From assembly GCA_023421135.1 (NCBI GenBank), contig JAEZUG010000014.1, positions 1 through 17,464 of the forward strand: a stretch of DNA of 17,464 nucleotides, given 5' to 3'. Shown one piece after another: positions 1-8,739 of this stretch (the stretch's first letter is position 1; each line of letters begins with the position of its first letter). The notes below the pieces were generated by a model. It had not been told where the DNA came from. It did no database searches and was given only the letters and a program-made list of their open reading frames with translations. Origin of the DNA: Candidatus Cloacimonadota bacterium. GTDB taxonomy: Bacteria > Cloacimonadota > Cloacimonadia > Cloacimonadales > Cloacimonadaceae. Both the position numbers and the translations under genes were made by a program.

Positions 1-51
1 ACTTGTCGCTCATTATACCCCAAATCCATAACTTACCACAGAACAAGCCAT

Positions 52-115
52 TCCTTAGCGTTCGCTAAAGAATCGCTAAAGAATCGCTAAGGGATCGCTA
101 AAGCAGCGAATGAGG
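52..115. repeat. 11-bp tandem repeat array (locus 1)
   Basis: Four units of 11 bp close to ATCGCTAAAGA run from 61 to 104, followed by a decayed unit to 115. A unit in the opposite direction (CCTTAGCG) stands just before, at 53-60, so the array begins with a small palindrome, TTAGCG-TT-CGCTAA. The same repeat occurs at 15162-15205 in the opposite orientation, and similarity continues into the flank on both sides. The rest of 1-213 holds no ORF I would support. I see no promoter in it; AGTGATCACT at 133-142 is a 10-bp palindrome. Confidence 0.8.
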
Positions 116-213
116 AAGCAAGGGGAGTGAACAGTGATCACTCGGCGCAGCCGTTGTCTCCCAGCTTCACTACTCATTATCTTGTAATTGGTTACTTGTC
201 ACTCACATAAAGG

Positions 214-239
214 AAGAGACAGCCGAAGCTGTCTCTTTT
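214..239 (-). terminator. Probable terminator after the phosphoglucosamine mutase gene
   Basis: Perfect 10-bp stem AAGAGACAGC / GCTGTCTCTT (214-223 and 228-237) with a 4-base loop. Read on the minus strand, the loop is C(UUCG)G, an unusually stable tetraloop. It lies 28 nt after the stop codon of the mutase gene. The T-run is weak on the minus strand (TTCCTTTAT) and better on the plus strand (TTTT at 236-239), so it may work in both directions. Confidence 0.7.
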
Positions 240-265
240 ACAATGGCAATGATATTGCTGGAGCT

Positions 266-1618
266 TTAGCCAAGCTTCTCCAGCAAAGATTTTATTGAAT
301 TATCACATATCTCTTGGGATCTCTGCACCGATTCACTCTCCACATAGACGCGGATGATGGGTTCTGTGCCAGACTTGCGGATATGAATCCAATGATCCTT
401 GCGGGTAGCTTTGATGCCGTCCTGGGTATCCAAAGCATAGTCATGAAGCAGCTCAGGAGCGATAGTCATAATCTTGTTTAGCTCTTCAAAGCTGCGCTCG
501 ATCTTGGCCTTGGCAAAGAAGTACCGTGGCAGCTCATCCACCAGAGCGGAGAGTTTGAGCTCTCGTTCTGCCAGAAGACCCAGAATAAGAGCCATGCCTG
601 CCATAGCGTCACGAGTGTAATTCACAGGTGGACAGATCACTCCGCCATTGCCTTCTCCACCGATAGGGGAGGAGAGTTCCTGCATCTTCTTACCGACGTT
701 GATCTCTCCAACCTTGGTACGATGGACTTTCACGCCATACTTCTCTGCGATATAATCGCTGATCATGGAGGAAGAGAGGTTCACAACTATATCACCAGGA
801 TGCTTTGCGAGCACAAAGAGTTCTGCCAGAGCTACACTGAGTTCTTCGCCGATGCATCTGCCGTGATCTCCCACAAGGGAGAGACGGTCAACATCTGGAT
901 CTGTGGCAAAACCCAGGTCTGCATCGTGAGCCAGCACAGCTTCTTCCAATTGAACCAGATTATGGTTCAAAGGCTCGGCAGGATGGGCAAAGATGCCACT
1001 GGCTTCTGAATTGATTTCTACCACTTCACAGCCCAAAGCTTTGAGGAGGAGGGGAGAACAGAGTCCGCCTGCGCCATTCACAGAATCAAGCACCACCTTG
1101 AACTTGCGTTTCCTGATCTTATCCAGATCCAGATAAGGGATGGCTAGAATCTTGTGGATATGACGCTCTATGGCAGCTTCATCCCTGGTGAGTTTACCGA
1201 TGGCTTCCCAATCTACCCAATTGATGGGCTCATCCACGGAGGCCAGGAACTTAGTCGCTTTTTCTGCAGGGAGAAACATGCCATCGGCATCGATGAACTT
1301 CATGGCATTCCACTGGGGAGGGTTGTGCGAGGCTGTGATGGCTATTCCACCTGCAGCCTGATGATGTTTAACTGCTAAGAGAACGGTGGGAGTTGCGACG
1401 ATGCCGATATCGATAACGTCGCAACCCACACTCATCAGGGCAGCAGATACGGCTGCGAAAACAGCCGGACCGGTGGTTCTGGAATCTCTGCCCACCACAA
1501 TCTTTCCGTGACCGCAAAGCAGACCAAAGTGAGCTGCATACTTGCTGATTACTGTGGGGTCAAGGCTTTCGCCAAAGACTCCGCGTACTCCACTGACACC
1601 GGTCATTAAACGAGACAT
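266..1618 (-). CDS. glmM: Phosphoglucosamine mutase (archaeal/Bacteroidetes GlmM type)
   Basis: Predicted to convert glucosamine-6-phosphate to glucosamine-1-phosphate, a cytoplasmic step towards UDP-GlcNAc for peptidoglycan and lipopolysaccharide. It is 450 aa, normal for an alpha-D-phosphohexomutase. Signature parts are visible: an N-terminal SGVRGVFGESLDP, the catalytic phosphoserine loop TASHNP, the metal-binding DPDVDR, the sugar-recognition loop GEGNGGVI, and the C-terminal phosphate-binding loop RKSGTEPIIRVY. The GEGNGG loop and the SG(V/I)RG start match the archaeal/Bacteroidetes GlmM branch (TIGR03990-like) better than E. coli GlmM, so phosphomannomutase or phosphoglucomutase activity cannot be excluded. 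The ATG lies 3 nt after the stop of the upstream isomerase gene and lacks a clear Shine-Dalgarno sequence, which points to translational coupling. It is the last gene before the terminator at 214-239. Confidence 0.88.
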   Translation of the reverse strand: MSRLMTGVSGVRGVFGESLDPTVISKYAAHFGLLCGHGKIVVGRDSRTTGPAVFAAVSAALMSVGCDVIDIGIVATPTVLLAVKHHQAAGGIAITASHNPPQWNAMKFIDADGMFLPAEKATKFLASVDEPINWVDWEAIGKLTRDEAAIERHIHKILAIPYLDLDKIRKRKFKVVLDSVNGAGGLCSPLLLKALGCEVVEINSEASGIFAHPAEPLNHNLVQLEEAVLAHDADLGFATDPDVDRLSLVGDHGRCIGEELSVALAELFVLAKHPGDIVVNLSSSMISDYIAEKYGVKVHRTKVGEINVGKKMQELSSPIGGEGNGGVICPPVNYTRDAMAGMALILGLLAERELKLSALVDELPRYFFAKAKIERSFEELNKIMTIAPELLHDYALDTQDGIKATRKDHWIHIRKSGTEPIIRVYVESESVQRSQEICDNSIKSLLEKLG

Positions 1619-1621
1619 AAC

Positions 1622-3403
1622 TTATAATCCGTAAAGGGTTCTGTTATCTACTATCTTAGCATCTTCACGCAGTTTAGTGAACCAGCGGTTAAAGGCTGCG
1701 TCTTCCAGACGTTTCTTCAGCTCGTCCTGCTTAGCTTTATCCTTTTCGAAGGCTGCATAGTCGGGACGACGGCGTTCAGTGGCTTTGAAAATGAGGGGAC
1801 CATGTTCTGTGAAGAGCAAACCAGTGCTTTGACCTGTATTCAGAGCCAGGGCTGCAGTGGTGAATTCTTCTGAGGTTCCGACTCCGGGGATCTGGGAACC
1901 TGGCTTGTGGTTGTTGATATCGATCAATTTCCAGCCAGCACCTTCAGCAGCAGCAAAGATATCTCCACTGCTATTGGCACGCACGAATTCCTCTGCGACG
2001 GGACGCATCAGAGCAACTTTCTTCTCTTTCTCGATCTCATATTTGATGCGAGACTTGACTTCTTCAAAATCATCGTAGTAGCTGCGGACGTTGTCCTGCA
2101 ACTGAGCTACAATCAATCTGCCCTGTTGGTCTTCCACAACTTCACTTACGGCATTCTTTCTGCCATTACGCATGAAGTTCACAATGCTGGATTCCTGGCC
2201 GATTCCGGTGACGTAATCTGCATCATGAGATACCCATTTGGTGTCCTGAACTTCCAGTTTCAAAGTGGCAGCAACAGCAGCAATACCACGACGACGGATT
2301 TGGGCACGGGCATCATCTGCCTGCTGTCTGGCTCTGGTGAGAGTGGCATCGCTGGCTTCAACTTTCAGGAGGATGTGGCTGGCTTTGATTTTGGGCTCAG
2401 TGGGAATTCCACCCAATGAATCACATTTGATGATATGCCAACCGAAGCTGGTCTTCACAGGCTGAGAAATCTGGCCGGGACGCAGAGCAAAGGCTGCAGC
2501 TTCAAACTCGGGAACCATCTGGCCTTTGCCAAAGACGCCCAGGGAACCGCCATTCTGGCCAGAACCTGGATCTTCGGAATTGGCTATGGCAAGCTGAGCA
2601 AAATCTGCACCACCAACTGCTTGTTGACGCAATTGGTCTATGCTGATCTTCACTGCCTGATAATCTTCTTCAGAAGGCTTGGTCTCAATAACTATATACT
2701 TGGCGCGGGAGGCAGGGCCTTTCTTATACTCAGTCTCTTTGTCACGATCGTAACGAGTTCTGATCTCCTGATCTGTAACTGTGACTTCACCAGCTTTGTT
2801 GTAATCAAACCAGATGGCCTTACCGTTAACGAGGTCTGTGTCTTTGGCATATTCTGCACGAATGCTGTCTGCATTGATTCCTGCTTTGGCAACAATCTTC
2901 TCTTGCAGACGCTTACGGGGCAGATAGCTGCGCACATAGTTTTCCAGGGTTACGAAGAACTCTGTGTTGTTCTTGAGGAGCTCCAGATACTTGGCACGAT
3001 CAAAAGCGCCATTGGTCTGCAGTTCAGGGTTCTGCATCAGTTCCTGAGGTGGATTGGATTGCATCTCAGTGAGGATGTCGTCATCAGTGACTTTGATTCT
3101 ATTCTTCTTGATCTGCTGCTCAAAGAGAATGTCGTTGACCAGGGCATCCCAAGCCTGATCCTGCAGCATCTTGCGGGTATTATCATCAATAGGCTGGTTC
3201 TGATACATTTCTTTGTAACGTTGTTCTATCTCAGCCAGTTTTGCACGGTACATTTCCATGGTGATCTTGGTGCCATTGACTTTGCCCAAGGGTGGCTGAG
3301 TGTTGAACAGGCCAACAACTCCCATAGCGGCCATACCGACGATGAACACGAAGGCCACTATATAGATCACGACCTTCTGTTTCTTTCTCAAGTTTTCGAG
3401 CAT
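1622..3403 (-). CDS. Membrane-anchored parvulin-type peptidyl-prolyl isomerase (SurA/PpiD-like)
   Basis: Likely a periplasmic folding chaperone held in the inner membrane. The 593-aa protein has a short basic N-terminus, one membrane segment at about residues 11-33, and a SurA_N-like helical region at about 37-200. A parvulin domain follows at about 233-330, with GGSLGVFGKGQMVPEF (285-300) and the closing GWHIIK. A second, degenerate parvulin-like module runs at about 339-440. It starts with ASHILLKVE, which looks like the usual His strand, but lacks the GG-LG-F motif, while the first domain has AKYIVIE in place of that His strand. The layout resembles PpiD. The start is supported by GGAGG 8 nt upstream of ATG. 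The gene is 65 nt after the MutL-like gene and 3 nt before glmM, on the same strand, so the three are probably co-transcribed. I leave the symbol blank because orthology to ppiD is not certain. Confidence 0.82.
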   Translation of the reverse strand: MLENLRKKQKVVIYIVAFVFIVGMAAMGVVGLFNTQPPLGKVNGTKITMEMYRAKLAEIEQRYKEMYQNQPIDDNTRKMLQDQAWDALVNDILFEQQIKKNRIKVTDDDILTEMQSNPPQELMQNPELQTNGAFDRAKYLELLKNNTEFFVTLENYVRSYLPRKRLQEKIVAKAGINADSIRAEYAKDTDLVNGKAIWFDYNKAGEVTVTDQEIRTRYDRDKETEYKKGPASRAKYIVIETKPSEEDYQAVKISIDQLRQQAVGGADFAQLAIANSEDPGSGQNGGSLGVFGKGQMVPEFEAAAFALRPGQISQPVKTSFGWHIIKCDSLGGIPTEPKIKASHILLKVEASDATLTRARQQADDARAQIRRRGIAAVAATLKLEVQDTKWVSHDADYVTGIGQESSIVNFMRNGRKNAVSEVVEDQQGRLIVAQLQDNVRSYYDDFEEVKSRIKYEIEKEKKVALMRPVAEEFVRANSSGDIFAAAEGAGWKLIDINNHKPGSQIPGVGTSEEFTTAALALNTGQSTGLLFTEHGPLIFKATERRRPDYAAFEKDKAKQDELKKRLEDAAFNRWFTKLREDAKIVDNRTLYGL

Positions 3404-3468
3404 TTTTATTCCTCCATAAGGATCAAATTAGTTATGAGAAGCCAATCTTTTCAGAGAGCCTTTTTTCT

Positions 3469-6351
3469 TCAAGTCTTTTTTTGCTGGAAGGAGCAAGATG
3501 GCCTCACTACCCCTGCTCTGATCCGGGTGTGGGTCTCCAACAGGCAGTGTTGATTCTTATACTTTCTGAGGCTGTTCACTACGGCAGGATCAGCCTCTCG
3601 AGAGGCAAAACCACTTAAGATCAACAGACTGAATTCCAGGTTTTCGTTGCCTGTGTTTATGATCCCCAGCTCGTATCCCAGATATTGTGAGACCAAGCCT
3701 TCCTCTATCCATTGGCAGATTAACCCGGAAGCTCCGTAATCCCTCAGGAGCTTCAGAGTATTCAGGCTGGGGCAATAGGTGCACAAGACAATCTTGTCAC
3801 GCAGATCCTCATTTATCTCAAGATCGGTTGAGACAATGCTGAAAAGACCTGATCTTTCCCTGCCCAGACCCAACATGGCGTTCATTCTGTCTGCCTCATA
3901 GCCGATAATAACTCTATCAGGTACGCGAACGCTATTGACTTTACCATAGACGTTTGCATAATACAGCACGGGCTTGCTGATGTACTTGATGGTCACAGTA
4001 CCTTTGTTTTGATCCACGTCGGTGATAGTACCAGTGGCGGGAGCTTTTACGTGTGAATTGAGGGCAGTGGTGTTTCTATCCAATCGTCTGGCGATTGTCT
4101 CCCCTTTGTTCACATAGTCGCCCAGGTGCTTGACGAGGTAATTGCGAATTCTGGGTGCTTTCACCCCCAAGGCTACGGCCACATCAATGGTTGTGGGCTT
4201 GGTGCTATAATCCTGAATCTCTGAAAGTACCATGATGCCATAATGAGGATCTATGAACTCCAGTTTTCCGCAAATGGGCGAACTAAAGCTCTGATGACGG
4301 GAGTTCTGAGTTGCCAGGGTCTCTGTGGCTCTCATGATCACCTGGTCAATCTCAATTCTGTCACCGGTGCGCACCAAAAGGGAGGCTTTGATCTCAGCAG
4401 GGCTGAGGTTGACAAAGTGACTGAAAGGCTGTAGAATATATAGTCTGGGGGGATTGTGAGGATTCTGGGCAATCAAAACCTCTGGTCTTAGTGTGTCTGA
4501 AGCTGTCACCTCAATCTCTCCCGGGAAGGGCAGAGAAATCTCTCTCTCCCAGGAGCCTGATTCTATCTGAGGGTTGTGAAAGAGCTCCTGTGGTGACTTA
4601 GGATCCAGGCTATAGAGCCCGAAGCGTTTGTTAATCTCGTCAGGCTGTGGCATCTCCGGATCTCTGGCATCCAGGATAAGGGCATAACCAGCTTTAAGGT
4701 GAGAGTGCTTGTCTGCATCTGGCAAATCTACCTTGTTCTGTAGGTCAAAGCTAAGTTTGCGATCATAAGCGGTGGCCTCTAAAATGAGTATAGTGCCTGC
4801 CTTAAGCTGATGGGTCTCTTCTCCCAAGTTCACTTGCATGAGTTCTTTGTCTTTGAACTTACCAGGATTATAGATAGGGGAGATGTGCAGCACAAGGGGT
4901 TCGAGCAGTTCTTTTGCCAAAAGTGTGGCAGTGGGCTTGGGATAGCTTGATCGCAGGACTCCCATGTGAGGAGAGAGAAAATGAATATCACGAAAAACTG
5001 TTGTGCAGCCTTTGGGTTTGACTGCATCTATCAGAATCATGGCAGCCTGAAGCTGGTTTTGAACAGCAGTGAAGACTCCCCCAATTCCTACCAGGATGCC
5101 GATATCAGAGTGAGAGAAACGGTAGCTCTGCTCTTGGCTCACGTATTCAAACTTATCTACGTATTTGTCACGCTCACCTGCTTTCAGCTTATCTAGAAAA
5201 CCTATTTTGCCTGTGTTGAAATGCATTTGCTGATGCTGTTCCAAAGCTTGAGCAATGGCTACTTTGGCAAGAGCGTGTTCAATCATCAGCGAGCGAGTAT
5301 CCTGATGTGAGTGAGTGGGGTAGAGGCTTTTGTTGCCCAGATAGTTACGCAGTTCTGAGCTATCGATCTCCTGGGGCAGGAATTGCTGCAGCCTGTCCAA
5401 TCCTGCATCGCTGAGGACGTTCAGAGCACTGTAGCTCATTCCCAGATTAGCACTCACAGTTCTTTGAGGATTGCCTTGTATAAAAGAAAAAACGTCTGTT
5501 GTGGCTCCTCCGATATCAAAGGCAAGAATTCCTTCCTGGTGGAGGGACGAGAAAAGCTCCAGGCTGTTTAAGACGGCAACTGGTGTGGGAAGGATTGGTG
5601 CGGAAGAGCTTTCTTTTACCTTATGATAACCAGGGGCCTTCTCCATCACATTCTCCAGGAAGACCTGCTGGATCATGTCCCGGGTTGGTTTGAGATTCTC
5701 CTCCATGAGAGTGGGGCGTAAGTTTGGCAGGAGGCTGATTGCAAAGCTGTCTTTGAGCATGCCTTTGATCAGCTCTTTGGCATCTGTATTGCCAGCGTAG
5801 AGAGCTGGAATCAGATCTGCCCCGGCATACTTGGGATCAGGATTGGCTATGCGCAGAATCTCTGTGAGCCGCAGGATACCTGTGATAGCTCCTCCATCCG
5901 TGCCTCCCGTGATCAGGATCATATCAGGATGAAGAGTCTTCATCTCCAACATCTGCTCGATGGCACTGCGTTTGTCGTCTATGGTAAAGGTATCCAGCAA
6001 GACACCTCCAGCTCCATAGGCAGCACGTTTGGCGCTGCTGGCAGAATCAAACAGGGTGAGTCCTATAACCAATATCTGCAGGCCTCCGCCTGCACTGCTG
6101 GTGCAAAAGAACTCAACATCTTCACTAACCTCGATAGCATCCGTGCCAGTCTTCAGGAGTTGGAGCTTGTGCTTGCTTTCCAGATCACGAATTGTCTCCA
6201 AGAGACCCAAGGTTACATCATTAAGAGGTGCTTCCACTGTTGTGTCAGCTTTACTTATCCCGACAAGCTTGAAACTATCTGCAAGATTTTCGAGCAGTAC
6301 GGTTTTGGTATTGGTACTGCCCAAGTCTGATATAACAATGTATTTTGGCAT
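3469..6351 (-). CDS. MutL/GlmL-family ATPase with long C-terminal barrel-sandwich-like extension
   Basis: The N-terminal half (about 1-470) matches the MutL/GlmL family, ASKHA-fold proteins associated with B12-dependent mutases such as glutamate mutase and thought to reactivate them. Visible motifs are phosphate-1 DLGSTNTK (9-16), SSAGGGLQ (85-92), TGGTDGG (148-154), phosphate-2 DIGGATTD (279-286) and VGIGGVFTA (421-429). Typical MutL proteins are about 450-600 aa; this one is 960 aa. Residues 650-790 contain two lipoyl-like patterns: VRTGDRIEIDQVI followed by SPICGKLEF, then KHLGDYVNKGETIA followed by KAPATGTITDV. Each looks like half a barrel-sandwich hybrid fold. Residues 800-925 form another conserved-looking domain (MNAMLGLGRERSG). 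The start has AGGGAG about 8 nt upstream. It follows the V-ATPase terminator and precedes the isomerase by 65 nt. No mutase gene is in the window, so substrate and partner are unknown. Confidence 0.75.
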   Translation of the reverse strand: MPKYIVISDLGSTNTKTVLLENLADSFKLVGISKADTTVEAPLNDVTLGLLETIRDLESKHKLQLLKTGTDAIEVSEDVEFFCTSSAGGGLQILVIGLTLFDSASSAKRAAYGAGGVLLDTFTIDDKRSAIEQMLEMKTLHPDMILITGGTDGGAITGILRLTEILRIANPDPKYAGADLIPALYAGNTDAKELIKGMLKDSFAISLLPNLRPTLMEENLKPTRDMIQQVFLENVMEKAPGYHKVKESSSAPILPTPVAVLNSLELFSSLHQEGILAFDIGGATTDVFSFIQGNPQRTVSANLGMSYSALNVLSDAGLDRLQQFLPQEIDSSELRNYLGNKSLYPTHSHQDTRSLMIEHALAKVAIAQALEQHQQMHFNTGKIGFLDKLKAGERDKYVDKFEYVSQEQSYRFSHSDIGILVGIGGVFTAVQNQLQAAMILIDAVKPKGCTTVFRDIHFLSPHMGVLRSSYPKPTATLLAKELLEPLVLHISPIYNPGKFKDKELMQVNLGEETHQLKAGTILILEATAYDRKLSFDLQNKVDLPDADKHSHLKAGYALILDARDPEMPQPDEINKRFGLYSLDPKSPQELFHNPQIESGSWEREISLPFPGEIEVTASDTLRPEVLIAQNPHNPPRLYILQPFSHFVNLSPAEIKASLLVRTGDRIEIDQVIMRATETLATQNSRHQSFSSPICGKLEFIDPHYGIMVLSEIQDYSTKPTTIDVAVALGVKAPRIRNYLVKHLGDYVNKGETIARRLDRNTTALNSHVKAPATGTITDVDQNKGTVTIKYISKPVLYYANVYGKVNSVRVPDRVIIGYEADRMNAMLGLGRERSGLFSIVSTDLEINEDLRDKIVLCTYCPSLNTLKLLRDYGASGLICQWIEEGLVSQYLGYELGIINTGNENLEFSLLILSGFASREADPAVVNSLRKYKNQHCLLETHTRIRAGVVRPSCSFQQKKT

Positions 6352-6382
6352 TTGTCACTCCCTTCTGCACCCTGTGAACAAC

Positions 6383-6420
6383 AAAAAATACAGGCTCCAA
6401 GCCAAAGCTGACTTGGAGCC
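6383..6420 (-). terminator. Rho-independent terminator of the V-ATPase operon
   Basis: On the minus strand GGCTCCAAG pairs with CTTGGAGCC (9 bp, 10-nt loop) and is followed shortly by TTTTTT (A-run at 6383-6388 on the plus strand). It begins 20 nt after the subunit K stop. It marks the end of the ATPase transcript, so the MutL-like gene at 6351 either has its own promoter here or depends on read-through. I saw no convincing promoter between 6352 and 6392. Confidence 0.85.
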
Positions 6421-6439
6421 GCCTATCTACAAATGATTC

Positions 6440-6910
6440 TTACTGAATTGCTCCACTGATCAGGAAGCTGGTGGCAAAAGCGATAATGGCATAGAGCTCA
6501 GGGAACACACCGAGAATCAGAGTCTTGGTGAAGACATCGTTCCCGTTACCAAGGCTTTCGATACCGCAGGCCACGATCTTGGCTTGTTGAATAGCGGAGA
6601 TCAGCCCAACCATACCCATAATCAATCCTGCACCCAACAGGGCAGAGGCTTGCAGCATGGTAATTTGGGGCGTAATAATAGATTGCAGGATGAAGAAAGC
6701 ACCAAAGCCATAGAGACCCTGGGTTCCGGGAAGAGCAGAAAGGATCATGCAATTTGCAAAGATATCATCTCTCTTCTTCATGGCTGCAACGCTGGCACTG
6801 CCTCCAATAACTGTACCTATTGCACTACCGATGCCCGATAATGCTACCATCAGGAAGATTCCTATCCAGCCTAAGATGAAGGCTGCGTTGGTTCCGGCTA
6901 CTGTTTCCAT
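6440..6910 (-). CDS. atpK: V-type ATPase subunit K (rotor ring proteolipid)
   Basis: Membrane rotor subunit that carries the coupling ion past subunit I. At 156 aa it is a double hairpin with four membrane segments (about 10-33, 53-77, 84-108, 128-152). The first hairpin carries SALPGTQGLYGF and the second FPELYAIIAF with a single carboxylate, E138, as in V-type rather than F-type rings. The residues that bind sodium in Enterococcus hirae NtpK (L61, T64, Q65, Q110, E139) have counterparts at L60, T63, Q64, Q109 and E138, so sodium coupling is a reasonable inference. AGGAG precedes the ATG by about 9 nt. It is the last gene of the operon, 23 nt after subunit I; its own clear ribosome binding site fits the high copy number needed for the ring. 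Confidence 0.95.
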   Translation of the reverse strand: METVAGTNAAFILGWIGIFLMVALSGIGSAIGTVIGGSASVAAMKKRDDIFANCMILSALPGTQGLYGFGAFFILQSIITPQITMLQASALLGAGLIMGMVGLISAIQQAKIVACGIESLGNGNDVFTKTLILGVFPELYAIIAFATSFLISGAIQ

Positions 6911-6933
6911 AATTTGTACTCCTGTTTATGTAA

Positions 6934-8739
6934 TTATTTTTGTTTTCCAAAAGGTTTGTAAGCCAGGCCAGGTCCATTGAACCCGGCATTCTTGAAGAAC
7001 TCCACAAAGGTCAGACGCATAGGATGAACAAAAGCTCCCAGAGAACTAAGAGCCAGGTTCAGGCTATGACCCAGTAGAAGGAAGATCGGGAAGATTATAT
7101 AGCTAATGATATTGGGGTTTTCTCCCAGAATAGTCTTACCAATCTCATTGACCACAAAGCCCAGGATGGCACCTGACACTCCCAGAGCAAAGAGACGTAT
7201 GTAAGACAGAATATCTCCAAAGAAACCCGTCACCACATTGTAAAGCACCCAGATGCCTCCCAGGATATTGATCACGATATTCTTCTTGGGATTGTTGAAG
7301 AGCATGATCAAAGCTAATCCGGCATAGAGGACATATTGAGCAGTCTTGAGGACGACAGAGGGTGGCTGAACATCCAACTGGGTAGAGCCCAATACTGCCA
7401 GAGCCAGGATGAAGAGGAAGGTTCCAAAAGGAGCCAGGCCATATCTGAAGCCAGCCTGAACCACTTGCTTGATGGTATTGAGCAAGACTCCAAAGAGGAT
7501 CTGAATAGCACCTATCAAGAGAGCCAGGTTGAAGATCTGGTCGTTCTTGGTCTCTCCCTTGGTGAGGATCAGGTTCTTCAAGCCCGGGATTCCTCCTGTG
7601 TCAAAACCAAGTATGCTGCCAAAGAGGATTCCCATTATGAAAGCAGCCACACCAAAGGTGATGACCAGATTCATGAAAACCTTCACGTTCTCATTCTTGG
7701 CTTTCTTTCTCAGGAAGAATCCCAGCAGCATGATCACAAGTCCATAAGCCATATCAGCATTACAGAAGCCAAAGAAAAGCATGAAGAAGGGTGCAAAGAA
7801 GGGCGTGAGATCAAACTCGTTGTACATGGGAAGCATATACATCTTACTGATGGTTTCGTAAAGCCTGTTAAAGGCATTATTCTTCAGTAGGATGGGAGGA
7901 TTCTCTTCAAGTGTGGCATCACTGGCAAACCACACAACAGAACTGGTTTTGAGGTAGTCCAGCAAAGCCGCTTCTTTGGAAGCTGGCACCCAGCCGTGCA
8001 AGAGCTTGAGATGATCGCTTGCTTCATTATCTGCCAGTTCGAGAGCTTCTTCATAGTCATAGGTATGACTCAGGCGTTCCAGTTCATTGGAAAATAGCTC
8101 AATAGCAAGAGCCTTGTTACTGGATAGGAACTCATGTACGCCTTTAAGCTTCTCTTCTGTTTCTTTGAATTGGTTATCATATTCTTGCAGACTGTGTTGG
8201 TGGAAGCTGAATACATCTGCTTCGAGCCCTGGTTTCTCACCCGTGTAAAGCATTACAAAGTAGAGAACACCTGAGCGTTCTGATACTCGGGAGATGCAGT
8301 AGTTCTCTTCCCATTCTGCCTTGAAGTGATTCTTCAGACAACTGCGGAACTCAATACCAATTCCTTTGGCTTTGAGGCTTTGAGCCAAGGCATAATCAAA
8401 GTGTCCCCAAGGCTCCAGATCATGAATTTGCTTCTTGAGCACATCCAGATGGCGTTTGAGATTGTCCAGCTCTTCTCTGGCTTGCTTGATCTTGTTGTAA
8501 AGAGCTTTGGTCGGCAAGCTAGTGGTTCTAAGGGGATCAGTTGCATCCGGCACAGTGGCCAGATAACGTTGCATCTCGTTGTATTCTGCCAAGAGTTCCT
8601 GATTGTGTCTCAGTTCCGGGCTATCAACTGCCTTCGAGCGTTCAATATGCAACACTCCCAGATCCTGCAGCCTGCCAAGGAAGCTTTCGTATTCCAGATG
8701 ATAGAGCACGAAGCTGTATCTTCTCATTCTTTCTATCAT
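6934..8739 (-). CDS. atpI: V-type ATPase subunit I (membrane stator, a-subunit homologue)
   Basis: Provides the ion half-channels against the K ring and ties the membrane part to the peripheral stalks. It is 601 aa. The N-terminal half (about 1-300) is soluble and rich in coiled coil; the C-terminal half has about seven membrane segments starting near 312. SYIRLFALG at 512-520 carries R515, the expected essential stator arginine. The end, GHSLNLALSSLGAFVHPMRL followed by VEFF, is the family's conserved last-helix region. It starts in an ATGA overlap with the subunit D stop, with GAGG about 7 nt upstream, and is followed by atpK after 23 nt. It is somewhat shorter than typical a/I subunits of 620-670 aa, mainly in the soluble half. 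Confidence 0.95.
   Translation of the reverse strand: MIERMRRYSFVLYHLEYESFLGRLQDLGVLHIERSKAVDSPELRHNQELLAEYNEMQRYLATVPDATDPLRTTSLPTKALYNKIKQAREELDNLKRHLDVLKKQIHDLEPWGHFDYALAQSLKAKGIGIEFRSCLKNHFKAEWEENYCISRVSERSGVLYFVMLYTGEKPGLEADVFSFHQHSLQEYDNQFKETEEKLKGVHEFLSSNKALAIELFSNELERLSHTYDYEEALELADNEASDHLKLLHGWVPASKEAALLDYLKTSSVVWFASDATLEENPPILLKNNAFNRLYETISKMYMLPMYNEFDLTPFFAPFFMLFFGFCNADMAYGLVIMLLGFFLRKKAKNENVKVFMNLVITFGVAAFIMGILFGSILGFDTGGIPGLKNLILTKGETKNDQIFNLALLIGAIQILFGVLLNTIKQVVQAGFRYGLAPFGTFLFILALAVLGSTQLDVQPPSVVLKTAQYVLYAGLALIMLFNNPKKNIVINILGGIWVLYNVVTGFFGDILSYIRLFALGVSGAILGFVVNEIGKTILGENPNIISYIIFPIFLLLGHSLNLALSSLGAFVHPMRLTFVEFFKNAGFNGPGLAYKPFGKQK

Noticed and set aside
2435..3553. Plus-strand open frame of 372 codons
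   Set aside because: It is antisense to the isomerase and MutL-like genes, whose products have clear family motifs. Its translation is Leu/Phe/Cys-rich with no recognisable domain.
6825..7007. Minus-strand 60-codon frame overlapping the I/K junction
   Set aside because: Out-of-frame shadow across the end of atpI and the start of atpK, both of which are well supported.
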